A stretch of 64,000 nucleotides of DNA, taken from an uncultured Collinsella sp. (GTDB taxonomy: Bacteria; Actinomycetota; Coriobacteriia; Coriobacteriales; Coriobacteriaceae). The stretch spans positions 1 through 64,000 of the forward strand of contig UQHT01000007.1 in assembly GCA_900540875.1 (NCBI GenBank), written 5' to 3'. The position numbers and the translations under genes were made by a program. Below are positions 56,818 to 64,000 of the stretch, piece by piece. How positions within the stretch are numbered: the first letter of the stretch is position 1; every line of letters begins with the position of its first letter. The notes beneath the pieces were generated by a model. That model did no database searches. It had not been told where the DNA came from and worked only from the letters and a program-made list of their open reading frames with translations.

Positions 56818-57897
56818 CTAGATCTTCGCAAGCTCCTCGGAGATGACGCGGCAGACGTCCTCAGCCTGAGGCATCACGCCGTACATCTCGAAGAAGCCGT
56901 GGTCGCAGCCGCGATAGCGAATCGCGGTGACATCAACGCCCGCATCCTGCAGCCTCTTCGCGAACAGCTCATCCTGATAGCGCAGGTAGTCATACTCGGA
57001 AGAGATGATGACCGTGCGGGGGAACGCGCTCACGTCCTCCGCGAACAGGGCAGACACCCTCGGGTCGAGCATCTCCTCCGCATTGCCGTTGGTGTACATC
57101 AGCGGCAGGTCATCATTGGCATTGCGAATGCGATCCACCCTGCTCAAAGCCTCGATCCTCTGGTCGTTCACAATCTCATAGAGGTCATAGGACCATTCCT
57201 CCGGAACGGGGCCGCCGTCGACGAGCGGATACAGCTCGGCCACGAGCTTGATCCTGTCCACATGGGACCCGTCGAGGACGACGGCGTTGGTCAGGCTTCC
57301 GCCCGCGGAGTCGCCAGCCACGGCGATCCGCGTCGCGTCAACACCCAGCTCATCCGCATGCTCGACAAGCCAGCCGAGCGTCTTCACGCAGTCCTCGACG
57401 CCACCGGGAAACATCGTTTCGGGAGACAGGCGGTACTCCGGGTAGATCGCGACACAGCCCGTTCGCTCCGCGATGTCGCGCAGGCAGTTCTCGTACTGGC
57501 CGATGTTGCCCACCATAAAGCCGCCGCCATGGATGAACACGAGCGCGGCAGAACCGCTCTCGTGGCCCTCGGGCGTGAAGACGTGCAGGGGAATGCCCCT
57601 GTCGCCAAAGTTCATGACGATGGTCTTCTTGGCAACGCCCGCGCCCCTCACGACGTGGGTCTCCTTGTTGGGCGCGGAGCGCCACGCGATCACGTCCACC
57701 GGCCCCGCCGGCGCCGGACCGGCAGCGAGCTTCGCGTGGGCGCGCGCATAGACGCGCGGATCGAGCACGTGCTCGCGGTCGTCACCCGGCACGGGTTTCA
57801 GCATCAGCCTCAGGCCGTTAGGCTCGACAACCTCCCTCGCGCCGCTCTCAAGCACCTCAAGCTCGGAAGTGGGGTACTTCCTATCCTCGGCGCTCAT
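56818..57897 (-). CDS. alpha/beta hydrolase, hormone-sensitive lipase (family IV) esterase
   Basis: 359 residues. The oxyanion motif VFIHGGGFMVGN, the nucleophile elbow AGDSAGGS and a C-terminal CDHGFFEM with the catalytic His identify a family IV carboxylesterase, probably cytosolic. Residues 1-90 form the variable cap. The ATG at 57895-57897 is 2 bp after the aldo/keto reductase stop, so translation is likely coupled. AGG arginine codons recur, unlike the housekeeping genes of this window. May deacylate the substrate handled by the neighbouring PTS and aldolase. Confidence 0.88.
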   Translation of the reverse strand: MSAEDRKYPTSELEVLESGAREVVEPNGLRLMLKPVPGDDREHVLDPRVYARAHAKLAAGPAPAGPVDVIAWRSAPNKETHVVRGAGVAKKTIVMNFGDRGIPLHVFTPEGHESGSAALVFIHGGGFMVGNIGQYENCLRDIAERTGCVAIYPEYRLSPETMFPGGVEDCVKTLGWLVEHADELGVDATRIAVAGDSAGGSLTNAVVLDGSHVDRIKLVAELYPLVDGGPVPEEWSYDLYEIVNDQRIEALSRVDRIRNANDDLPLMYTNGNAEEMLDPRVSALFAEDVSAFPRTVIISSEYDYLRYQDELFAKRLQDAGVDVTAIRYRGCDHGFFEMYGVMPQAEDVCRVISEELAKI

Positions 57898-57899
57898 GG

Positions 57900-58844
57900 C
57901 TAGCCGATCTTCAGCTCGTCGAGCTTGGCGTCGAGCTTGGCCATCTCGTCGGCGGAAAGCTCCCACTCGAACGTCTCGCAGTTCTGAATCGCGTGGGCGT
58001 CCGTGCGCACGCCCACGAGAGCGGTGCCCACGTACTCCTTCTGGGTGCTCCAGTTCACGGCAACCTGCGCCACGGGTTTGTCGTGGGCCTCGGCGATCTC
58101 GTCCATGACCTTGAGCAGCTCCTGGACGCGCGAGAACTTGGGCTCCCGGAAGTAGTCGTAGAAGCCACCGCGGACGTCGCCTTCCTCGAACTTCGTCAGC
58201 TCGCGGAACTTACCGGACAGGATGCCCGCACCGAGGGAGCCATAGGTGAAGGAGTCAATGCCACGCTCGTAGCCCCACTTGATGAGGTCCTCGGAGGAGC
58301 GGTCGACCATGGAGTAGGGCGGCTGCTGGACGTCGACCTGAGCGACCTTCTCGCACTCCTCGATCATCTCGGGCGTGAAGTTGGAGACGCCGATGTGGCG
58401 AATCTTGCCCTGCTCCTTGAGGAGCTGGAGGGCGCACATCGTCTCGGAGAACGGGGTCTTGGCGTCGGGCCAGTGCACGAAGTAGAAGTCGATGTAGTCG
58501 GTGCGGAGGTTGCGCAGCGAGCTCTCGACCTCCCTCATGATATTCTTGAACGAGGAGTCGCGGTCATAGCCGGCGGCGCTGGTGATCAGGCCAACCTTGG
58601 TCGAGAGCAGGTAGCTCTCTCTGTCGACGCCCCTGAGCGCGTTGCCGACGACCTTCTCGGACGTGCCGTTGCCATAGCACGGCGCGGTGTCGATGAGGTT
58701 GACGCCGTGATCGAGCATGGTGCGGATGGCGGACATGCTGGCGGCGTCATCGTTCTCACCAAAGGAGTCGCCGCCGATCGCCCAGGTGCCCACAGCGAGC
58801 TGGGAGACGTCGACATCGGAATTCTTGAGGTGCGTGTAGCGCAT
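57900..58844 (-). CDS. aldo/keto reductase
   Basis: 314-residue NADPH-dependent TIM-barrel reductase. The catalytic tetrad is visible: Asp and Tyr in LIDTAPCYGNGTSE, Lys in LLSTKVGL, His in FYFVHWPD. The cofactor region near the C-terminus is AVNWSTQKEYVGTALVGVRT. Lies after the PTS operon behind a hairpin (58863-58899) and just before the esterase. AGG/AGA codons are used (for example in NALRGVDRES). Confidence 0.92.
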   Translation of the reverse strand: MRYTHLKNSDVDVSQLAVGTWAIGGDSFGENDDAASMSAIRTMLDHGVNLIDTAPCYGNGTSEKVVGNALRGVDRESYLLSTKVGLITSAAGYDRDSSFKNIMREVESSLRNLRTDYIDFYFVHWPDAKTPFSETMCALQLLKEQGKIRHIGVSNFTPEMIEECEKVAQVDVQQPPYSMVDRSSEDLIKWGYERGIDSFTYGSLGAGILSGKFRELTKFEEGDVRGGFYDYFREPKFSRVQELLKVMDEIAEAHDKPVAQVAVNWSTQKEYVGTALVGVRTDAHAIQNCETFEWELSADEMAKLDAKLDELKIG

Positions 58845-58862
58845 GTTCTCTCCTTCTAATGA

Positions 58863-58899
58863 GGCGGCACGCGTCGAATGTCCTCGATCGCGTGCCGCC
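58863..58899 (-). terminator. GC-rich hairpin between PTS EIID and aldo/keto reductase
   Basis: GGCGGCACGCG / CGCGTGCCGCC, perfect 11-bp stem, 15-nt loop, no T-run. Probably reduces transcription beyond the PTS genes, or stabilises their mRNA 3-prime end. Confidence 0.5.
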
Positions 58900-58941
58900 G
58901 GAAATTGCCTTAAACAAGCTTCGAATGATCCGGAAGCCGCC

Positions 58942-59778
58942 CTACACGATGCCCACGAGGCCGAGGACGAGCGCCAGAATCATGATGCCAACCAGGATGA
59001 TGTTGACGTTCACGTTCTTCTTGCGCAGGAGCCAGAGGACGACGAGCGTAAGCCCCAGGGGCACGATGCCCTTGAAGATCGAGTCGAGGTAGGTCTGGAT
59101 CATGACGGGGTCAGAGTCCTGAACCGGAATGGACAGGATCGTGTTGAATTGGACGTTCGCCGCAGTCATGGCACCGATCATCACGAGGCCAACCGTGGAG
59201 GTCGCCTTGGTGATGAGCTTCATGAGACCACCCTCGTACATCTCGGAGATGAAGTTGGTGCCCATGCTGAAGCCGAGGTAGGTCATGAAGTATCGGCAGA
59301 GGATCGACGGGATGTTGTAGATCAGCAGGAACATGATCGCGCCGAGGGGCGAGCCGCTCATGGCGAGGTTGATGCCAATGCCGGCAGCGATGACACGCAG
59401 GACGCCCCAGAAGATTGCGTCACCGATGCCGGACATCGGGCCCATCAGGGAAACCTTGATGCCGTCGATGGACTCGGTGTCGAAGTCTTCGTGCTGCGAG
59501 TTCTCCCTCTCCATGGAGGCGACGAGGCCCATGGCGAACGTGCCGACGTTCTGGGTAATGTTGTACCAAGTCGTGTGACGCTTCATGGCTTCGGCACGGG
59601 CCTCGGGGTCATCGGCGTAGTAGCGGTTAAGCGCGGGCTGGACGGAGTACAGCCAGCCGTCGGCGCCAGCCTTGACGGAACCGCCGGCGCAGGAGGCGAA
59701 CACGGAGAAAGAGCGCAGGAAAATGCTGTTGAGCATCTTCTTGTCTTCAGGGCTCACATTCTTGGTCAGGTTGCTCAT
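58942..59778 (-). CDS. PTS EIID component, mannose family
   Basis: 278 residues. The mannose-family EIID pattern is clear: an N-terminal FLRSFSVFASCAGGS and QPALNRYY, then HTTWYNITQNVGTFAMGLVASMERE, GIKVSLMGPMSGIGDAIFW and a hydrophobic C-terminal region. Forms the membrane channel with EIIC. The start ATG at 59776-59778 overlaps the EIIC stop by ATGA. Confidence 0.94.
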   Translation of the reverse strand: MSNLTKNVSPEDKKMLNSIFLRSFSVFASCAGGSVKAGADGWLYSVQPALNRYYADDPEARAEAMKRHTTWYNITQNVGTFAMGLVASMERENSQHEDFDTESIDGIKVSLMGPMSGIGDAIFWGVLRVIAAGIGINLAMSGSPLGAIMFLLIYNIPSILCRYFMTYLGFSMGTNFISEMYEGGLMKLITKATSTVGLVMIGAMTAANVQFNTILSIPVQDSDPVMIQTYLDSIFKGIVPLGLTLVVLWLLRKKNVNVNIILVGIMILALVLGLVGIV

Positions 59779-60587
59779 GCGAAGAAATCCTCCTCGTCGC
59801 TGGTTACAGAGTCGTTGGAAACAGCCTGGGTGGCCAAGCCCTTCTTGGTGAGATCGAAAATCTCCTTGTCGCGGAGGGCGGAGGCAACCGCGATGATGAC
59901 GCCGAGAACCGCGATGGCGATCATCGGGAGGCCGAGGTACTGGTAGAGCGTGAAGCCCAGGAAGAAGTAGATGCTGAGCTCGGTGCTCCACAGCATCTGG
60001 AGCAGGAGCGCCATACCAACGGCGGGCAGGAGGGCGCCCACGGCGTTGAGGCCGCTCATGACATTGGCCGGAATCTGGTTGACGATAGCGGCAACGGGCT
60101 CAGCGCCAAGGTAAACGCCGAGGAAGGCGATGAGGCCAAAGGCGGCGTACTTAACGAACCAGAGAACGAAGTGCTGAAGCGCGAGGCCCTTCTCGTTGCC
60201 CTCGGCGGCCATCTTGTCAAAGGTGGCGGCGAAGAACGCGAGGAACACGTTGTTCATGAAGATCGAGAGGAACGCGGTGACGACGCCAACGGGAACGGCC
60301 AGCGTGATAGCGGCGCCTTGGTCGATGCCGGCGCCAACGGTGAAGGCGACGGCGAGGGCGGTCGCGGTAACGGGCTCGGCGGAGATGGCGCCACCGATGT
60401 TAACCGCGCCCATGAAGATTGCCTCGAGAGAGGCACCGATGATGACACCGGTCTTGACGTCGCCCATCAGAAGGCCCGCAACGAGGCCGACCACGAGAGG
60501 ACGCTCGATCATACACTGACCGAGAACCCAGTTGCCGCCGTAGCAAATCAGCACGGTCAACCAGGCCATTACTGCTAACCCAATCAT
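59775..60587 (-). CDS. PTS EIIC component, mannose/sorbose family
   Basis: 270 residues, several membrane segments. The sequence CMIERPLVVGLVAGLLMGDVKTGVIIGASLEAIFMGAVNIGGAISAEP is diagnostic for ManY/SorA-type EIIC. GAAAGGAAG precedes the ATG. Third gene of the EIIA-EIIB-EIIC-EIID order. Confidence 0.95.
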   Translation of the reverse strand: MIGLAVMAWLTVLICYGGNWVLGQCMIERPLVVGLVAGLLMGDVKTGVIIGASLEAIFMGAVNIGGAISAEPVTATALAVAFTVGAGIDQGAAITLAVPVGVVTAFLSIFMNNVFLAFFAATFDKMAAEGNEKGLALQHFVLWFVKYAAFGLIAFLGVYLGAEPVAAIVNQIPANVMSGLNAVGALLPAVGMALLLQMLWSTELSIYFFLGFTLYQYLGLPMIAIAVLGVIIAVASALRDKEIFDLTKKGLATQAVSNDSVTSDEEDFFA

Positions 60588-60633
60588 TTGACTTCCTTTC
60601 TCTCATTTCATTTGACCGCCTGGCCAAATCCCC

Positions 60634-61137
60634 TTATTTCTCCGCCGCCTCGATCAGACTCTTGAGAGGAGTCTTGGGATTGGACGGGATAAGCTGATGG
60701 AAAACCGGAATACCCTGCTCGCAAAGCTCCTTCGCGGCCTCGAGCTCATCCGGGTTGAGCATGATCGTGGAGTTGAGGGCGACCTTGCTATCCGGATCGG
60801 ACTTGTCGAAGCGGCCGACATTGGCAACGTTCACGCCCTCGATCTTGCCCGGTGCGCCTTTAACGAGCTCAAGCACGTCACGCACGCAGTTGGTGAGCGC
60901 GAAGATGCGCATGGAGTCCGCACGCGGATCGTTCGCGATGCGGCAAGCATCCGGAACATCCTTGACGAGGAGCTTCTGGCCCGCCGGCGTACCCATGGAA
61001 AGCGTCATGCGAAGGGCATCGCTCTCCACGGCGTGCTTGTTGGCGACGATGATCCTGGTGGTGTTGAGCTCCTTGGTCCACACCAGGGCGACCTGCCCGT
61101 GAATCAGACGGTCATCGACTCGAACCTGAACAATCAT
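60634..61137 (-). CDS. PTS EIIB component, mannose/sorbose family
   Basis: 167 residues. The phosphorylated histidine is in VDDRLIHGQVALVW (His14). Substrate specificity (mannose, sorbose, fructose, N-acetylgalactosamine or another sugar) cannot be told from sequence alone. Confidence 0.95.
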   Translation of the reverse strand: MIVQVRVDDRLIHGQVALVWTKELNTTRIIVANKHAVESDALRMTLSMGTPAGQKLLVKDVPDACRIANDPRADSMRIFALTNCVRDVLELVKGAPGKIEGVNVANVGRFDKSDPDSKVALNSTIMLNPDELEAAKELCEQGIPVFHQLIPSNPKTPLKSLIEAAEK

Positions 61138-61166
61138 TGTTTCCTCTCCTTACTTATTAGTGCTCT

Positions 61167-61595
61167 CTAATCGAAGAAGTCTCCGTCGGACCCCTCGTTG
61201 TCCGCGGCCTTGCTCGGAGGCTCGACGACCTGCATCGTCGCCCTCGCCAGCTCGACGCTCTGCTTGATCGAATCTGCCGTGACCGGCTCAGCGCCGAGGA
61301 GCGCCTCGATCACGAGGCCGAGGTTCATACCGGTAACATGGACGATCCCGCGCTTCTCCGGCTCCATGAGGGCGACCTTCTGGAAGACGGAGCCACCGTA
61401 GATGTCGGTGAAGATGATGGCCTCGTCCTCAGGGCCCACCGAGTCAATAAACGCCTGGATGCGAGGGGTGAAATCGGAGTCGTCCACGTAGCAGTCAACT
61501 GCTTCCACCATGTCCGCCATACCGGTCAGGATCTCGATCGAGCTCCTGATTCCGCTTGCGAGGTGACCGTGCGACGCGACAAGAACTTTCTTCAT
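61167..61595 (-). CDS. PTS EIIA component, mannose family
   Basis: 142 residues. KKVLVASHGHLASGI gives the active-site histidine (His9), and FTDIYGGSVFQKVAL is typical of the fold. It carries phosphate from HPr to EIIB. The acidic C-terminus is short. 10 bp after the aldolase gene. Confidence 0.94.
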   Translation of the reverse strand: MKKVLVASHGHLASGIRSSIEILTGMADMVEAVDCYVDDSDFTPRIQAFIDSVGPEDEAIIFTDIYGGSVFQKVALMEPEKRGIVHVTGMNLGLVIEALLGAEPVTADSIKQSVELARATMQVVEPPSKAADNEGSDGDFFD

Positions 61596-61605
61596 CGAGT
61601 CTCTC

Positions 61606-62460
61606 CTAGAGCGAATAGTGGTTGGGGTTCAGAAGCTGGATCTTGCTTGCGACGAACGCGCGCATGTCGGGGGCGGCGTCCATCAGGAGGCCAACGCCGT
61701 TGCCGTCGTTCTTGCCGGAGCTGATGTCCTTCTCGAAGGCGCGGTACATGGAGCGGAAGTACTCCGTGGCGATGTTGAACTTGCTCATGCCGAGGTTCAC
61801 GGCCTCCTGGAGCTGCTCGTCGGGGATGTCGGAGCATCCGTGCATGACGAGGGGGACGCTGACGGCCTCCCTGCAGGCCTTGATGCGCTCCATGTCGAGG
61901 TTCGGGACCTTGACGTAGGGGCCGTGGGCGTTGCCGACGGCGATGGCGAGCGAACCACAGCCGGTGCCCTCGACGAACTCCTCGGCGAGGTTCGGGTCGG
62001 TATAGTGGTCGCTGTTCACGAAGTCGTTGGCGTCGGAGCCGTTGCCGACGTGGCCGAGCTCGGCCTCGATGTCAACGTCGAAGACCTTGGCGACCTGGAC
62101 GACGTCCTTCGTGAGCTGGAAGTTCTCCTCATAGGGAAGCGAGGAGCCGTCGACCATGACGGAGGGGAAACCGGCCTTGACGCCCTTGACGGCGATCTCG
62201 TAACCAGCGGAGTGATCCTGGTGGACGGCGACGGGCACGCTCGCGCGCTCGGCGTAATAGCGGGCGGCGAAGGCGATGATGTCGAGGGCACAGTGGTCCT
62301 CGAAGCCGGGCCAGTACTGGATGATGATAGGCATGTGCTCATCCTCGGCGGCCTGGATCGCATAACGGATGGTCTCCGTGTTGATGACGTTGATCGCGGG
62401 CACGCCATAGTGGTGCTCGGTCGCATGTTGAAGAAGCTCGTTGACCTTGATGAGAGACAT
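61606..62460 (-). CDS. class II fructose/tagatose-bisphosphate aldolase family protein
   Basis: 284-residue zinc aldolase. The metal ligands are visible in VHQDHSAGYE, EAELGHVGNG, VGNAHGPY and VMHGCSD, and the substrate loop FNIATEYF near the C-terminus is typical of GatY/KbaY/FbaA relatives. Cleaves a ketose 1-phosphate or bisphosphate. First of the PTS run (aldolase, EIIA, EIIB, EIIC, EIID), so it should act on the sugar brought in by that PTS. No matching kinase or isomerase is in the window. Confidence 0.92.
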   Translation of the reverse strand: MSLIKVNELLQHATEHHYGVPAINVINTETIRYAIQAAEDEHMPIIIQYWPGFEDHCALDIIAFAARYYAERASVPVAVHQDHSAGYEIAVKGVKAGFPSVMVDGSSLPYEENFQLTKDVVQVAKVFDVDIEAELGHVGNGSDANDFVNSDHYTDPNLAEEFVEGTGCGSLAIAVGNAHGPYVKVPNLDMERIKACREAVSVPLVMHGCSDIPDEQLQEAVNLGMSKFNIATEYFRSMYRAFEKDISSGKNDGNGVGLLMDAAPDMRAFVASKIQLLNPNHYSL

Positions 62461-62574
62461 CTTTGTCTTCCTTTCACTTGGATAACCATTGGATTGGACA
62501 GTTCTCAGCTCGTCAGCTGGTTGAACACGAAGAGAAGCGCGAAGCAGGCAGGCGCTTGCAAAACGCGGTGGAGC

Positions 62575-63777
62575 CTATGCGGCCGACTGGCCCTCAGGCT
62601 GTGGCGCTGCGCTTCGACGCCACAGTACGTACGCCACAAAAGCAACGACCGCAGCAATCGTTGAAGCGAGGGCGAAGGCCAGAAAACCCGCGTGCGTGCC
62701 GAGCGCGTCGCACGCCCAACCGCCAAACAGGTTCGCAACCACGACGGACAGACCGCTCTGAACCATCGCGAAGGCGCTCTGACCTCGAGCGCGACAATCC
62801 TCGTAAGTGTGGTTGGCAATGTAGGTAACGCAGGAGTAGTAGACGGTCATGTAACTCACGCTCTGCAGCAGCTGGCCGCAGATCATGACCGGGACGATGC
62901 CGGTGCCCACGAGCACGAGCCTGAGCGCCGCCATGAAGCAGGAAAAGATCAGGAGGTTCATCTCGCCGAAGCGCCTGACCAGCTTGGAGGAAACGAGCAG
63001 GATGGGGATCTCGCTCGCAGCGGAGACCGCACTCAGGACGCCCACGAGGTTCTGACCCTCGCCAAGCTCGACCGCGTAGCGGCCCAAGAACGCCCCGATG
63101 AAGCCAATCGCGGCCGAACTGATGAAGGCGAAGACCAAGACGAAGGCGATCTCATTGCTGGTAAACAGCGAGAGGAGGCCCTTTCCGTGGGAGACCTTGG
63201 GATCGTCCGCGGCATTGGCGCGAATTCCCGCCTCGGGGAGGCGCCACATGTGAGCCGCGAAGACCACCAGCGCGGCAGAGACCACCGCGAACTGGATTTG
63301 AGGAGCCATGTCGAGCAGCCGACCGACGATCAGGACGACGATGGCATAGCCGATAGTGCCACCCATGCGAATGCGAGAAAAGTCCAGGCCAGAGCGATCC
63401 GCGAGCTCGATGACGAGGGAGTCGCTCAGGGGCAGGAGCCCCGAGAAAAACGCCGAGAACGCAAAGGTTACGAGAAGGACCGGGACGAACGTCGACGCCA
63501 GGTAATACAGCGGAGCGAGTACCGCCGCCGCAAGGCAGAGGATCACGATGACCGCGCGGCGGCGCCCGAGCTTGTCGGCGATCGTCGACCAGAGCGGCTG
63601 GATGGCGAGCGCACACACCGGGGTCGCCGCGAGGAGGATGCCGGTCTGGGCTGCGCTGAGGCCGAGGCTCGTGTAGTGAGCGGAGAGGAACGGCGAGTAC
63701 ACGCCCGCGCAGACCCAGTAGAGGACGTTCGCGAAGAACAGCGAAGTCATGCTTGCGTTTGTCCTGGCGTTGTGCAT
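62575..63777 (-). CDS. MFS permease, LacY/MFS_1-like
   Basis: 400 residues, 12 membrane segments. LYWVCAGVYSPFLSAHYTSLGLSAAQTGIL at the N-terminus, IADKLGRRRAVIV in loop 2-3, and the halves' similar layout fit the MFS_1-like sugar or nucleoside symporters. The ATG at 63775-63777 follows GAAGGGAG; the frame runs on to 63870. It lies 114 bp upstream of the aldolase, presumably in the same locus. A symporter beside a complete PTS suggests a disaccharide or modified sugar, but that is inference. Confidence 0.85.
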   Translation of the reverse strand: MHNARTNASMTSLFFANVLYWVCAGVYSPFLSAHYTSLGLSAAQTGILLAATPVCALAIQPLWSTIADKLGRRRAVIVILCLAAAVLAPLYYLASTFVPVLLVTFAFSAFFSGLLPLSDSLVIELADRSGLDFSRIRMGGTIGYAIVVLIVGRLLDMAPQIQFAVVSAALVVFAAHMWRLPEAGIRANAADDPKVSHGKGLLSLFTSNEIAFVLVFAFISSAAIGFIGAFLGRYAVELGEGQNLVGVLSAVSAASEIPILLVSSKLVRRFGEMNLLIFSCFMAALRLVLVGTGIVPVMICGQLLQSVSYMTVYYSCVTYIANHTYEDCRARGQSAFAMVQSGLSVVVANLFGGWACDALGTHAGFLAFALASTIAAVVAFVAYVLWRRSAAPQPEGQSAA

Positions 63778-63840
63778 CGTGCTTCTCCCTTCTTGCTCGC
63801 CGGGTGTCTGTCTGGGCTTCGAAGTGATTCGCCATCTAGC

Positions 63841-63992
63841 GTGAAACAAAGTTGTGAGGCGTTGGAACAATGTTCTATTGTTTCATCGTTTTCGTGCCGT
63901 TGTTTCACGGCTCATAAGATAGCAGCTCAAGATGAGATTGCGCCGGGGAAGCACCGATTTACCGTGAACGGTAGGAAATCGGCGGTGAAACG
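63841..63992. promoter_or_regulatory. repeat-rich regulatory region upstream of the MFS-aldolase-PTS block
   Basis: GTGAAACAA (63841-63849) recurs inverted as TTGTTTCAT (63878-63886) and TTGTTTCAC (63900-63908), the last two 22 bp apart. The near-palindrome GAACAATGTTC lies at 63865-63875. CCGTGAACGG (63962-63971) with GGTGAAACG 21 bp on matches the block at 55331. No clear promoter hexamers were found. The regulator is probably beyond the right edge. Confidence 0.5.
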
Positions 63993-64000
63993 CTATTTCA

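Noticed and set aside
1..64000. rRNA, tRNA or prophage genes
   Set aside because: A visual scan found no T-loop-like GGTTCRANYCC with a fitting acceptor stem and no rRNA or phage structural genes. A tRNAscan run would settle the tRNA point.

Overview
The window looks like the chromosome of a gut actinobacterium of class Coriobacteriia, most likely Collinsella or a close relative. This is inferred from the high G+C coding sequence with A/T-rich spacers, the gene families present (two PTS systems, an SLC13 carrier, a UbiX/UbiD decarboxylase pair, amino-acid ABC uptake) and the order prfA-prmC-tsaC-upp-atp. No rRNA, tRNA, CRISPR array, prophage or complete transposon was seen by eye.

Layout. 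179-4432: phosphoglucomutase-type enzyme, homocysteine S-methyltransferase, a DtxR/MntR repressor and divergent peptidase T. 4869-21498 (minus strand): a housekeeping run prfA, prmC, hicAB, tsaC, glpK, upp, then the whole F1Fo ATP synthase operon (atpI-like, B, E, F, H, A, G, D, C), then murA and an LCP cell-wall ligase. 21728-29616: M20 peptidase, amino-acid ABC transporter, aldose epimerase, a membrane protein of unknown function and an AAA_14/DUF4143 ATPase. 29760-35616: MerR regulator, UbiX, UbiD, an SLC13 carrier, and a protein that fuses an LpdD-like domain to an IDI-like Nudix domain. I read this as a prenylated-FMN aromatic-acid decarboxylation module. 35778-43718: MFS exporter, low-MW phosphatase, TIGR04076-like protein, pyridoxal kinase, and MarR with a heterodimeric ABC exporter. 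43807-48251: LysR with a divergent SDR/OFA-type MFS/Gfo-Idh-MocA set. 48672-50819: Tex. 51201-56350: ascorbate-family PTS with two near-identical small transaldolases and a divergent DeoR regulator. 56396-63777: a truncated HAD phosphatase, then a block that uses AGG/AGA arginine codons unlike the rest, holding an esterase, aldo/keto reductase, mannose-family PTS, class II aldolase and MFS permease. It looks acquired.

The intergenic DNA is unusually structured. Four copies of a covarying three-stem element (A-D) are present, and three of them lie at the stop codon of a minus-strand gene. There is also a pair of about 136-152 bp hairpin elements with matching ends (E1, E2), four copies of a GACAAAGGG palindrome, and several long perfect inverted repeats next to stop codons. 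These repeats and the LpdD-Nudix fusion are the most promising leads for undescribed biology.

All calls were made by reading the sequence; no database search was run. Family names come from recognised motifs and gene context. Start codons were chosen by ribosome-binding site and family alignment.
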